Source of the DNA: Phytoseiulus persimilis | Lineage: Eukaryota > Arthropoda > Arachnida > Mesostigmata > Phytoseiidae | DNA: 64,000 bases | NCBI GenBank assembly: GCA_037576195.1 | Contig: CM075103.1 | Coordinates: 30,526,723 to 30,590,722 of the forward strand | Direction of reading: 5' to 3' | In this document: positions 54,101-64,000 of the stretch, piece after piece | Layout: every line of letters begins with the position of its first letter | Numbering within the stretch: the stretch's first letter is position 1 | Program-made: the position numbers and the translations under genes | Notes under the pieces: model-generated | What the model was told of the DNA's origin: nothing | The model's input: the letters and a program-made list of their open reading frames with translations, nothing else | The model's database searches: none

Positions 54101-57100
54101 CGGAATCAGGGCTAAATCGGTGTGGAATCCCTCAGCAGGGTCTCTCCTAACAGAAAATCACTCTCCGGACCATCAGACCAGGGCAAATGATTTATCGGAC
54201 TGGGTAGTCCGATAAATCATCGGTCTGTGGCCGATGATTTTCCGGACTCGGCAGTCTGACCCCATCCGATCGGCAGTGTGGTGCTAAATGTCTCAGTGGA
54301 GAAAGTCCCGATCAGCGGAATCAGGGCTTAATCGGTGTGGAATCCCTCAGCAGGGTCTCTCCTAACAGAAAATCACTCTCCGGACCATCGGACCAGGGCA
54401 AATGATTTATCGGACTGGGTAGTCCGATAGATCATCGGTCTGGGGCCGATGATTTCCCGGACTCGGCAGTCTGACCCCATCCGATCGGCAGTGTGGTGCT
54501 AAATGTCTCAGTGGAGAAAGTCCCGATCAGCGGAATCAGGGCTTAATCGGTGTGGAATCCTCAGCAGGGTCTCTCCTAACAGAAAATCACTCTCCAGACC
54601 ATCGGACCAGGGCAAATGATTTTCGGACTGGGTAGTCCGATAAATCATCGGTCTGGGGCCGATGATTTTCGGACTCGGCAGTCTGGTCCCTATCCGATCG
54701 GCAGTGCGGTGCTAAATGTCTCAGTGGAGAATACCCCGATCAGCGGAATCAGGGCTAAATCGGTGTGGAATCCCTCAGCAGGGTCTCTCCTAACAGAAAA
54801 TCACTCTCCGGACCATCAGACCAGGGCAAATGATTTATCGGACTGGGTAGTCCGATAAATCATCGGTCTGGGGCCGATGATTTTCCGGACTCGGCAGTCT
54901 GACCCCATCCGATCGGCAGTGCGGTGCTAAATGTCTCAGTGGAGAATACCCCGATCAGCGGAATCAGGGCTAAATCGGTGTGGAATCCCTCAGCAGGGTC
55001 TCTCCTAACAGAAAATCACTCTCCGGACCATCAGACCAGGGCAAATGATTTATCGGACTGGGTAGTCCGATAAATCATCGGTCTGGGGCCGATGATTTTC
55101 CGGACTCGGCAGTCTGACCCCATCCGATCGGCAGTGCGGTGCTAAATGTCTCAGTGGAGAATACCCCGATCAGCGGAATCAGGGCTAAATCGGTGTGGAA
55201 TCCCTCAGCAGGGTCTCTCCTAACAGAAAATCACTCTCCCAGACCATCGGACCAGGGCAAATGATTTATCGGACTGGGTAGCCCGATAAATCATCGGTCT
55301 GGGGCCGATGATTTTCCGGACTCGGCAGTCTGACCCCATCCGATCGGCAGTGCGGTGCTAAATGTCTCAGTGGAGAATACCCCGATCAGCGGAATCAGGG
55401 CTAAATCGGTGTGGAATCCCTCAGCAGGGTCTCTCCTAACAGAAAATCACTCTCCGGACCATCAGACCAGGGCAAATGATTTATCGGACAGGGTAGTCCG
55501 ATAAATCATCGGTCTGGGGCGATGATTTTCCGGACTCGGCAGTCTGACCCCATCCGATCGGCAGTGCGGTGCTAAATGTCTCAGTGGAGAATACCCCGAT
55601 CAGCGGAATCAGGGCTAAATCGGTGTGGAATCCCTCAGCAGGGTCTCTCCTAACAGAAAATCACTCTCCGGACCATCAGACCAGGGCAAATGATTTATCG
55701 GACAGGGTAGTCCGATAAATCATCGGTCTGGGGCCGATGATTTTCCGGACTCGGCAGTCTGACCCCATCCGATCGGCAGTGCGGTGCTAAATGTCTCAGT
55801 GGAGAATACCCCGATCAGCGGAATCAGGGCTAAATCGGTGTGGAATCCCTCAGCAGGGTCTCTCCTAACAGAAAATCACTCTCCGGACCATCAGACCAGG
55901 GCAAATGATTTATCGGACAGGGTAGTCCGATAAATCATCGGTCTGGGGCCGATGATTTTCCGGACTCGGCAGTCTGACCCCATCCGATCGGCAGTGCGGT
56001 GCTAAATGTCCTCAGTGGAGATATCCCCGATCAGCGGAATCAGGGCTAAATCGGTGTGGAATCCCTCAGCAGGGTCTCTCCTAACAGAAATCACTCTCCG
56101 GACCATCAGACCAGGGCAAATGATTTATCGGACTGGGTAGTCCGATAAATCATCGGTCTGGGGCCGATGATTTTCCGGACTCGGCAGTCTGACCCCATCC
56201 GATCGGCAGTGCGGTGCTAAATGTCTCAGTGGAGAATATCCCGATCAGCGGAATCAGGGCTAAATCGGTGTGGAATCCCTCAGCAGGGTCTCTCCTAACA
56301 GAAAATCACTCTCCGGACCATCAGACCAGGGCAAATGATTTATCGGACTGGGTAGTCCGATAAATCATCGGTCTGGGGCCGATGATTTTCCGGACTCGGC
56401 AGTCTGACCCCATCCGATCGGCAGTGCGGTGCTAAATGTCTCAGTGGAGAATATCCCGATCAGCGGAAATCAGGGCTAAATCGGTGTGGAATCCCTCAGC
56501 AGGGTCTCTCCTAACAGAAAATCACTCTCCGGACCATCAGACCAGGGCAAATGATTTATCGGACTGGGTAGTCCGATAAATCATCGGTCTGGGGCCGATG
56601 ATTTTCCGGACTCGGCAGTCTGACCCCATCCGATCGGCAGTGCGGTGCTAAATGTCTCAGTGGAGAATATCCCGATCAGCGGAATCAGGGCTAAATCGGT
56701 GTGGAATCCCTCAGCAGGGTCTCTCCTAACAGAAAATCACTCTCCGGACCATCAGACCAGGGCAAATGATTTATCGGACTGGGTAGTCCGATAAATCATC
56801 GGTCTGGGGCCGATGATTTTCCGGACTCGGCAGTCTGACCCCATCCGATCGGCAGTGCGGTGCTAAATGTCTCAGTGGAGAATACCCCGATCAGCGGAAT
56901 CAGGGCTAAATCGGTGTGGAATCCCTCAGCAGGGTCTCTCCTAACAGAAAATCACTCTCCGGACCATCAGACCAGGGCAAATGATTTATCGGACTGGGTA
57001 GTCCGATAAATCATCGGTCTGGGGCCGATGATTTTCCGGACTCGGCAGTCTGGTACCCTATCCGATCGGCAGTGCGGTGCTAAATGTCTCAGTGGAGAAT

Positions 57101-57640
57101 ACCCCGATCAGCGGAATCAGGGCTAAATCGGTGTGGAATCCCTCAGCAGGGTCTCTCCTAACAGAAAATCACTCTCCGGACCATCAGACCAGGGCAAATG
57201 ATTTATCGGACTGGGTAGTCCGATAAATCATCGGTCTGGGGCCGATGATTTTCCGGACTCGGCAGTCTGGTCCTATCCGATCGGCAGTGTGGTGCTAAAT
57301 GTCTCAGTGGAGAATACCCCGATCAGCGGAATCAGGGCTAAATCGGTGTGGAATCCCTCAGCAGGGTCTCTCCTACAGAAAATCACTCTCCAGACCATCG
57401 GACCAGGGCAAATGATTTATCGGACTGGGTAGTCCGATAAATCATCGGTCTGGGGCCGATGATTTTCCGGACATCGGCAGTCTGGTCCTATCCGATCGGC
57501 AGTGCGGTGCTAAATGTCTCAGTGGAGAATACCCCGATCAGCGGAATCAGGGCTAAATCGGTGTGAAATCCCTCAGCAGGGTCTCTCCTAACAGAAAATC
57601 ACTCTCCGGACCATCGGACCAGGGCAAATGATTTATCGGA
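48180..57640 (+). repeat. Right satellite arm, ~215-bp monomer, about 44 units
   Basis: Successive CTCAGTGGAGAAT motifs begin 215 bases apart (48187, 48402, 48617, then 48785 after a 168-bp short unit, 49000, 49215...). Several short units (~168 bp) lack the hairpin. Unit variants shift along the array: GCAGTACGGTGC dominates early, GCAGTGTGGTGC in the middle, GCAGTGCGGTGC late. ORFs inside (for example 53158-53355, 54616-54858) are translated repeat, not genes. Confidence 0.95.
48297..48330 (+). repeat. Hairpin within the satellite monomer (example)
   Basis: Arm ATGATTTATCGGACT, spacer GGGT, then the exact reverse complement of the arm. It recurs in nearly every full-length unit of both arms. 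The CGGACT/AGTCCG core is the same as in the CGGACTGGCCAGTCCG palindromes near the transposon tips. Confidence 0.85.
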
Positions 57641-57730
57641 CTGGCTAGTCCGGAAAATGATTTATCGGACTGGCCGGTCCGATGCGGACCAGTCAGTCCG
57701 ACGCGGACCAGCCGTCCGAAAATTCCAATT

Positions 57731-57780
57731 CCGGACCGGTCGGTCCGCGGCGGATCCCGGACTCCGGAAAATGATGTCTA
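57731..57780 (-). repeat. Right terminal inverted repeat of giant hAT
   Basis: Reverse complement of 43529-43578 with one mismatch. Confidence 0.9.
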
Positions 57781-57788
57781 ATGGCGGC
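57781..57788 (+). repeat. 8-bp target-site duplication, right (ATGGCGGC)
   Basis: Identical to 43521-43528. Confidence 0.95.
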
Positions 57789-57811
57789 AACGACAAGAGC
57801 CGAAACCAGCC

Positions 57812-58556
57812 GTGAGTGAAATTTCCCGATCGTTTTGCGGGTACCATATCTCTCAAGTCATGAAAGCTCTCGGTTCGAGTTTGATGCAGAGTCGAGCGCG
57901 AATATCCTCCCAGACAAAGCCGGATGTTTCAAATCTGCTTTCCTTACAGACCATCGAAACGGATTCCTCAGGTAGCCTCTCGAGAAAAAAACGATCGACA
58001 AAGTCGCCAGCGGAAACCCGTAAAGGGACGTTCCAAATCGTCGCGTTGGGTCACGGGAATCAATTAGTGGCCTTAGAAACGGGCTGGCTGGCGGATCAGA
58101 GGAAGCTCGCTGATGACCTCCAGGAATACGCGGACTTCATCGCCTGCGGCGTGGACGAGATGGCGCCAGAGGGTCGTCTACGCCTGCAAAGACTACGTCA
58201 CCCCAACCTGGCAGCGGTGTCGCAAGATAAGCGAGACCGGAGGCGTCGTCTCCGTGGAACTGATTGACCAGGGTCGGCAGCGAACGGTCCGGAAAGACGA
58301 GGTGCTAGAGCTCTCGTCTCTTTACAAGTGCTGGACCGTCAGAGCTGCCGATCTGGATATCGTTGGCTTCGAGGTCGCCTCGACTTCTATGGGGAGCTTG
58401 GAGGCTCATGTTTCTCGAGAAGACATACGACCTCTCCTATGAATGTCAGCGGAGGGGCCTCTGATGAGGGACCGCCTCAGAGTTTCAGAAATGAAACTTA
58501 ACGGCAAGTCCGTTCTTGACGATCTGGTGGCGGTGGGAATCCTGCTCAGGAAATAG
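57812..58556 (+). pseudogene. Tudor-domain gene fragment (frameshift and stop)
   Basis: After ~115 residues without recognised domain (KGTFQIVALGHGNQLVALET, DDLQEYADFIACGVDEMAPE) a -1 shift near 58166 leads to RVVYACKDYVTPTWQRCRKI then VVSVELIDQGRQRTV. This has the Tudor pattern: entry of the ligand-binding barrel, W-x-R-C, then the V-x-LIDxG strand. After RPLL and one TGA the same frame continues as RLRVSEMKLNGKSVLDDLVA and VGILLRK, like the C-terminal part of an extended Tudor module. Tudor proteins bind methylarginine and often act in the piRNA pathway. The giant hAT lies just upstream, in a frame that stays open across the target site. AATAAA is at 58601. Whether a longer functional gene exists elsewhere is unknown. 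Confidence 0.45.
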
Positions 58557-58600
58557 GTTCAGGATTCATATTTGTAGCGTTATAGCGGTGATAGCTTCAG

Positions 58601-58606
58601 AATAAA
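58601..58606 (+). terminator. Polyadenylation signal after Tudor fragment
   Basis: AATAAA 45 bases downstream of the last in-frame stop. Confidence 0.4.
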
Positions 58607-58981
58607 TTTCGGTGACGTCAGAAACATCGATGATTTCTTTGTTCCAACATCTGGAAGTGTGCCCGCTGAGCGAATCGGCAGCCGCAAACCGGACATATCG
58701 GCCTCGGGAGTTGCCTCCTTCAACTCAAGAATGGTTCTGATCCCTGCTTGGCCAAGAGGCTTGTGGGGACACTGAATCGATCAGTTCTGAGCCTATTGGA
58801 GAGTTGATGCTACCCAGGCTTCGAGTCCTGAGAAGAAAACGAGTCTCCAGATGTGCCGCCAGATTGTTGGATTGTCTACGTGGTAATGTCTCACGTTGAA
58901 ACTCTGGAACTTATCCGAAAATCGCAAACCGCGGTAAGGAATTCTGCCGCATACATTAGCTACAGCTGAAAGAAAATATTC

Positions 58982-59319
58982 ATGGAAATCGATGCATCGG
59001 GCGAGGAGGAATCACCCAAACAAGAATCCGATCTAGCCTCCGATGTTTCGAGCCCGGATTTCAACAACCCCGACCGATGGGTTTCACGTAGTTTTCAGAC
59101 GATTCCTCGACACTGGAACGAGGCAGAGAGTTGATTTTTCTTTCCCAGAAAGATCTATCCAGCCGAGGAGCGCTACTCATGGAGATCGACGAACGCTTAC
59201 CCGTCGCAACAGTTCCTCAAGAATGAGTTACTCTCCAAGGTGCAGGGGCTCCCTCCTTTCAGCGCACTGCAGAGAAGCTTAGTTTCGTATGCTCGGCTCT
59301 TCGCTCACCTGCTCAGCTA
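58982..59319 (+). other. Possible coding exons, unidentified
   Basis: An ATG frame reads MEIDASGEEESPKQESDLAS and on to FNNPDRW before a stop. A good acceptor (TTTCTTTCCCAG) at ~59150 opens a second frame, KIYPAEERYSWRSTNAYPSQ and QFLKNELLSKVQGLPPFSAL. The composition is protein-like but no domain is recognised, and the linking donor is uncertain. Confidence 0.2.
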
Positions 59320-61040
59320 GCTTCGGGCACTTGAGATCATTGAATCATGTGTTCGAAGACTTTCGATGAGCGAATAATCAGTATGAAGGAGGAGTTTATC
59401 CCTCAAAATTTGGGGAGGAATGATTCGGATTATACTCATGTTCACAATGAATGTAGCCTGACTTTCGACCTTTCTCATGAAGAAATCCCAAGGGTCTGTC
59501 ACGAACCCCTTCTTCCTCATTCTTTCTCGAGCAGTAATCAAGCTCCGATCAAGCGGAGTCGGACTTCAGTGAGGAGCTCTTCGTTTCAAACATTTTTTTC
59601 TGTTATTTGTTCCGAGTTTCAGCAGAATTACTACCATGCATGAGATGGCACGCATGCAGACTGTCGTTAGAGAAGGTGGGATCTCGGGTTCGAATGTTTG
59701 AATGTGATTGGTCCCCGTGTCCCGAATACGGGGATCGATTTGAGCAGAATATTCTCTCCAGCGCGGAGTGATCGAACCCGAGTTTTGGGAATCAAAAAAA
59801 TATATCCTTCTCCAACCCTTTCTTCAAAAGCAACGGCCGCAGTTCAAGAAGGTCAGTCACTGGGGCTCCTATCTCTCCATCAAACTCGCGTTCACGGCCG
59901 TCGACTTCCGTCTCATAACTGTGAGAGACGCAGTCGCCCTCTTGGACGAAATCGATCTCTCGTATGAATTTTTTTCTCCGAATCTGCTGGCATGGGGCGC
60001 CCTTGGCTCCGGCGCAGGCGAATGAGTCCTGTGAAATATCTTCGCCTGCCGTCAAACACGATCGTCTGCGGCTTTGCTTTCAGCATTTGACTTCGGAGAC
60101 TTCAGATGATCCACGAACTCTCGACTCAAGAGTGGGTCATTATGAACAGGGTCGTTTCGCAAGCCCACCGTGGAGACTTTAAAGACATGAATAAACGCCA
60201 CGAAGAGAGCCGGCTTCCGTCGACTTCCTTGAATGGCAGAAATTTTGACGAGACATGATCCTATCCTCGAAGAAAAAAATCGGAGTTCCCGAGCCCCCCC
60301 TTGCGATTTTTTGGGAAAATTCAGAAATCGCGGAGTTTCCGACACTAATATGGAAAATGCTCACGGGGTTCGTTCTTGTTCGCTATGTATCGCCTGTTTC
60401 GTCATGAAGACAGGCACTCATCGGTGTCAACAGAACAGGCAACTTCGATTTCTTTCTGGCCTTAGCTGCATTGGCGCCCATGGGAGATCGACTTCACCCG
60501 CGAAGGATGCGGTTTCAATAAGCTTATCTCCAATCCTTGATTCCATTAGTTAACTGGATCTAGATTCTCATATCGGGATTCGGTCAACACTCGATGGGTA
60601 AGCGTCCGACGATTTTCACTATGAAGAGCTCGGCAGCCGTATGGATCGTCCTCGAGAGAACCCTCCACAAGAGCTTTCTCTCGAGGGGGCTGACGGATCG
60701 AGCGAAGCATTCCAGCAAGGGGTTCGAGAAAACCGAGTTGTTTTTTTCGTAACCTCAATTTTGATAGCCCTCGATGAGAAGCCCCTCTTAGCTTCTGCCG
60801 GTCTACGCCGCTGACGCAGGTGAAGAGGGTGTAACCACAACTAGGATTCCTGCGAAAGAATTCGGAATTCTTTGGAGTAGTGCAGAGCCGACATCTCTCT
60901 CCCCTAGAACTCGGGCTCAGATTCACCATAAATGAGGAAGCTCCGGTGCGTTGGAATCACTCTCGTGCTTTTTCTGTACGATTCAGAACTTTACGATCCG
61001 GTTCTCACTTTTCTGACTCAGTCAGAAGATAAGCGTAGAG
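59320..61040. other. No recognised gene
   Basis: Short frames only. The plus frame 59768-60025 (QKQRPQFKKVSHWGSYLSIK, DAVALLDEIDLSYEF) and minus frame 60546-60929 have mixed composition; neither shows a known motif. Confidence 0.3.
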
Positions 61041-61581
61041 ATGGATTGTCGCAAGCAAACCCTGTTCCATCAACTCATTCGCAGCATGGGCAACAATGTA
61101 AGTAGAGTTCTACCTGTGAAGAGATCCGAAGCTCTAGAACATACCATCCCTCGTCAGACACTGCGTTTAAGATAGAAGAAGATTGATTCGAACCGTCTTT
61201 TTCCAGGGCGACGTCCTGAACTTCCTGCACCCGGTCAAACCGTGTGGATTTGGCTCGAGGTCCTCTTCGGCCCCCTTGGCCAAAGTTCGGTACAATGTGG
61301 AAGGCCGTTGCTCTCACACTGTTCCTTATCCACGTGCCAAACTCGATGGATTCAGTACCCTCTGTAGTGCTTCATGCGGGAATGTCCCACTGGCGTACAG
61401 AAGCAAGAGGAGAAGTGTGACGGGGAACCGAAGAAGCGATAGTGAAACCCTCCAAAGAACCCGACAGACGCTGTCTCATACGGTGGGACCATTTCTCGCC
61501 GACACTAAAAAGTACAACATCGGAATTGCTGCATTCAACGTCGACCCGGAAGACAACACCAAGTTGCACTTCGGAACTTGA
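61041..61581 (+). CDS. Hypothetical two-exon gene
   Basis: ATG 61041 opens MDCRKQTLFHQLIRSMGNN, which meets a consensus donor GTAAGTAG at 61098. A pyrimidine-rich acceptor CTTTTTCCAG at 61206 rejoins phase 0 to GDVLNFLHPVKPCGFGSRSS and on to a TGA at 61581 (KKYNIGIAAFNVDPEDNTKL near the end). The splice signals are good, but the protein is unfamiliar. An alternative frame in exon 2 starts MWKAVALTLFLIHVPNS, which resembles a secretory signal peptide and then VPSVVLHAGM; which frame is real is unclear. Confidence 0.3.
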
Positions 61582-61916
61582 TTTACCTGACAAACTACTC
61601 GAAGGATGAGTCTCTTTTCTGTCGAGCAAATGTTATGCTCATCTTCTCTTGCAACAGTAGTTATCATCGTCCGCTTGCGCTTTGTGTGTTGCTTGCGCAA
61701 GAAGCAACCTAGCCGACAGGACAGTGGACATGCCTATGGAAGCCTGGGAAGGTCCAAGTGATGACGAAGCAGAACAATAGAAGTAGAGGGCTGCGCTTGA
61801 AAAAGATGTGCTCATTGACATGAACGTAGACATCATGATGGTATGCGAAACGCGTCTTATGAATGACGAGAAAGCACCACTCATTGAGGGATACAAACAT
61901 AATATCCAGCAACCGG

Positions 61917-62198
61917 CGAAGCTCGGCTCGTTGGCCGTGGGGCATAAACCAACGCCTTAGGTGCCTACGCTAAGCTAGCAATCGCGGGTTCGATCCCCGG
62001 CCGCAACAAAAATTTCTCATGTGGTAAAAAGAGGATTTAATTTGTATCAGAATTAAATCTGAACCATCTTAAGACCTAAGCCCACCGCCCGCAGTGGGAT
62101 TTGCGAGGCGATAGGGAGTGTTACTGAAGCAATACCGAAAGGTGATCCCAGGACACTTCTGAGGGCTGGCTGAGAGGTTCTGCCGGAAAACAAAGACA
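61917..62198 (+). mobile_element. tRNA-derived SINE, plus orientation
   Basis: The head contains an A-box-like TGGCCGTGGGGC and a B box GGGTTCGATCCCC. The body ends AGGTTCTGCCGGAAAACAAAGACA. A 12-bp duplication, AGCAACCGGCGA, flanks it inside the LINE endonuclease frame. Confidence 0.8.
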
Positions 62199-62321
62199 AA
62201 AAGCAACCGGCGAGGCCCGACTGGGAAAAACTCGAATGGTGGCGTAGCTATCCTATACAGGGAAAACTATGTCGAAGACTGGAACCACAAAGGCAATGAC
62301 TTCATTCCCAAGCAACGTGGA

Positions 62322-62604
62322 TTTTTTTTTTTTTTTGTTTTCCGGCTGAACCTCTCAGCCAGCCCTCAGAAGTGTCCCGGAATCACCTTTTCGGTATTGC
62401 TTCAGTGACACTCCCTATCGCCTCGCAAATCCCATTGCGGGCGGTGGGCTTGGGTCTTAAGATGGTTCAGATTAATTCTGATATAAATTAAATCCTCTTT
62501 TTAACCACATAAGAAATTTGTTGTCCCGGCCGGGGATCGAACCCGCGATTGCTAGCTTAGCGTGGCACCCAAGGCGTTGGTTTATGCCACACGGCCAACG
62601 AGCC
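62322..62604 (-). mobile_element. tRNA-derived SINE, minus orientation
   Basis: Reverse-complement copy of the SINE at 61917. It has a poly-A tail (T run on the plus strand at 62323-62337) and B box GGTTCGATCCCC read on the minus strand. The 14-bp AAGCAACGTGGATT lies at both sides. Confidence 0.85.
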
Positions 62605-63359
62605 GGTAAGCAACGTGGATTGGCAGACATATATGAAACATAGAACAGTAAGGGAAAACAAAACCCTCACCAGATCCATGAGCAACTCATCAAGCAAAAG
62701 TGCTCGCCGCTAGATAAGGATTATCATAGGTGGTGACGCCAATGCGCAGATCTCCTGCCTCGATGGAAAATCACACAAAAGAGGACAGATCCCCGAGGAG
62801 TTTTCCATTGAGAACGGACTCACTATACTAAACATGACTGAGCGATGCGAAGGCAAATTCACGAGGGGAGTCAGCGATAGACTACTTTCTTGTGAACGGA
62901 GCGGCGCTGAGTCAGATAGACTCCATGACCATCGACGAAGACAGGATCATAGCAAGTTCGCGAGGAAGTGCAGAGAGAAATAAAGCAACGTGACCACCAA
63001 ATATGCCTGGATATCCTCCGAAATGGTCTCCTGATTCCAGACGACGGCTTGACAGCTCACCTAACTGGCGTAGGAATTGAGTTGCTGGAAGCAAGCAAGA
63101 CCACCGACCACAAAGACCCGTGGTGAGGAAGCAGAGATCCCACAGGAATCGTTACAGACCCAGAAGAGGTCAAGAGAGCGATGAGTACCATCCAAGACCG
63201 CACAGGATATGGCCTCGATGGAATCCCTGCGAAAGTCTTGAAAAACCTGCAGGATGAAGGTGCAAGGCAAATCACTGAACAGAATGTTTTCCGGAGCCGA
63301 AGACATACCAGAGGACTGGAAACAGGGAAGAGTGTCCCTCATAGAAATAAAGCCAGGGG

Positions 63360-64000
63360 CGGTTCATCCACGGGTTGAACCGGGCGCAGGAATGCGAACA
63401 ACCTAGCGTCAAGCCGGGATATATGTAGACAAAATTCGTCGATAAATGAATTGGGAAGTACGGTGGATTGGTTTTGAAACACCTAGCAAAAACGAGACGA
63501 CGATTTTTTTGGAGGGGGTGTACCACCCCCTCGAGAGGGGGAGATCCTTCACCACATCGAAATTTCTTTTCAACGGCGGTGGCATGTGTCCAGAATTTCT
63601 CGAGTGCTTCCGCCTAAATTCCGATGTCTCAGGATCGGTTATCAGTTCAAGATTTTCGAAATGATTTTTCGATATTTCTTTCTTTTTGAGGCGGTCTTCC
63701 AGGTTTCAACGGAAATCACCGCATAGAATCAATGAAGTTCTCTGGTTCTGTATACCAGGGGACAGAACATGGTGATATTTCAGTAGGAACTCTTTAATGA
63801 ATTCGAACGATGTTCCCGGATTTATATATACAGTCGCAAGGACGGTTAGTTGGTTACGTAGGAGTATTTTACAGGCACGAGTATCACCGAGATCTTCATC
63901 AATGAGATCTGGTGTAATTGTGGGAGTGGCTTGCGTAGGTGCTCCTCTGCGTTCGTGAATAGCAACTCCACCTGTCGACCACGGGATCAACCGTGGACCC
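63360..64000 (-). mobile_element. AP-endonuclease-coding repeat with hairpin ends, copy 2 (reaches window end)
   Basis: Begins GGTTCATCCACGGGTTGAAC as copy 1 does and ends at ATCAACCGTGGACCC at the window edge. The minus frame 63990-63706 encodes GGVAIHERRGAPTQATPTIT, QLTVLATVYINPGTSFEFIK and SLILCGDF, then shifts. The middle ~190 bases, including a GGGGGTGTACCACCCCC palindrome near 63521, are absent from copy 1. Confidence 0.5.

Larger units (their letters stand above)
43529..57780 (+). mobile_element. Giant hAT transposon (14,252 bp) with inverted satellite arms
   Basis: Ends are exact inverted copies: TAGACATCATTTTCCGGAGT at the left and its reverse complement at the right, with about 50 bases matching at one mismatch. 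An identical 8-bp duplication flanks both. Between lie a left satellite arm (~43600-44935), a hAT transposase gene (45355-47860) and a right arm (48180-57640) in which the same ~215-bp monomer runs in the opposite direction. Typical autonomous hATs are 2.5-5 kb; most of the extra length is satellite. A possible frameshift in the N-terminal exon leaves its autonomy uncertain. Confidence 0.93.
61785..63357 (+). pseudogene. LINE fragment: endonuclease and start of RT, split by two SINEs
   Basis: LIDMNVDIMMVCETRLMNDE is the N-terminal part of an AP-type endonuclease (ETRL catalytic Glu). After the first SINE, GGVAILYRENYVEDWNHKG-like sequence continues. After the second come IIGGDANAQISCLDGKSHK and SAIDYFLVNGAALSQID, the later endonuclease motifs. 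The RT entry follows at ~63160: DPEEVKRAMSTIQDRTGYGL, DGIPAKVLKNL and PEDWKQGRVSLIE. It is cut at 63358 by the hairpin-ended repeat. Many frameshifts are present; the element is dead. Confidence 0.7.

Noticed and set aside
53158..54858. ORFs of 65 and 80 aa inside the satellite
   Set aside because: They are translations of repeat units opened by single-base indels; other units do not keep the frame.
48180..57640. CRISPR-like or centromeric satellite interpretation of the 215-bp array
   Set aside because: Units are contiguous with no unique spacers, and the array lies inside exact hAT ends with an 8-bp duplication and has an inverted counterpart, so it belongs to the transposon.

Overview
The window looks like nuclear DNA of an arthropod. 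I infer a mite or tick, most likely a compact-genome mesostigmatid mite; no species-specific marker was seen. The base composition is balanced, candidate introns are short (about 40-130 bp), one host gene is intronless, AATAAA sites follow ORFs, and tRNA-derived SINEs, LINEs, BEL/Pao, Ty3 and hAT elements fill most of the sequence. Several ORFs begin only at GTG or TTG; I did not treat those as real starts.

Layout. 1-2.5 kb: an intact, intronless major-facilitator (SLC46/folate-transporter-like) gene. 2.5-6.5 kb: intergenic DNA and a broken minus-strand hAT transposase with palindromic subterminal DNA. 6.5-30.0 kb: a nest of LTR retrotransposons. Element BEL-4 (minus, 5-bp ACGGG flanks) is split inside its integrase by BEL-3 (plus, 6-bp CAGGTC flanks). 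BEL-3 is split in its leader by BEL-1 (minus, 5-bp CACTC flanks). BEL-1 carries a third LTR, a fragment of another BEL element, and a Spy-like DNA transposon inserted between AAA and TTT without target duplication. 30.2-35.25 kb: a decayed Ty3/Gypsy element. 36.1-38.2 kb: a second decayed hAT transposase. 38.2-43.3 kb: host-derived debris, a kinase fragment, an AP-endonuclease-coding repeat, Spy-derived minisatellites and a LINE tail.

43.53-57.78 kb is the most striking object: a 14.25-kb hAT transposon with an exact 8-bp target-site duplication (ATGGCGGC), about 50-bp terminal inverted repeats, a multi-exon hAT transposase, and internal flanks made of one ~215-bp satellite in opposite orientations (about 5 units left, about 44 right). 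Most units carry a 15-bp-arm hairpin ending in CGGACT/AGTCCG, a plausible transposase-binding site. The element sits next to a broken Tudor-domain gene. 58.6-61.6 kb: sparse candidate exons. 61.7-63.36 kb: a LINE fragment hit by two oppositely oriented SINEs, each with its own target duplication. 63.36 kb to the end: a second copy of the AP-endonuclease repeat.

Two observations look potentially new. One is the satellite-armed giant hAT. The other is an antisense gene carried by BEL-1 between integrase and the 3' LTR, with its own TATA box and AATAAA conserved in two copies. BEL-3 has an antisense HMG-box-like ORF in the equivalent position.
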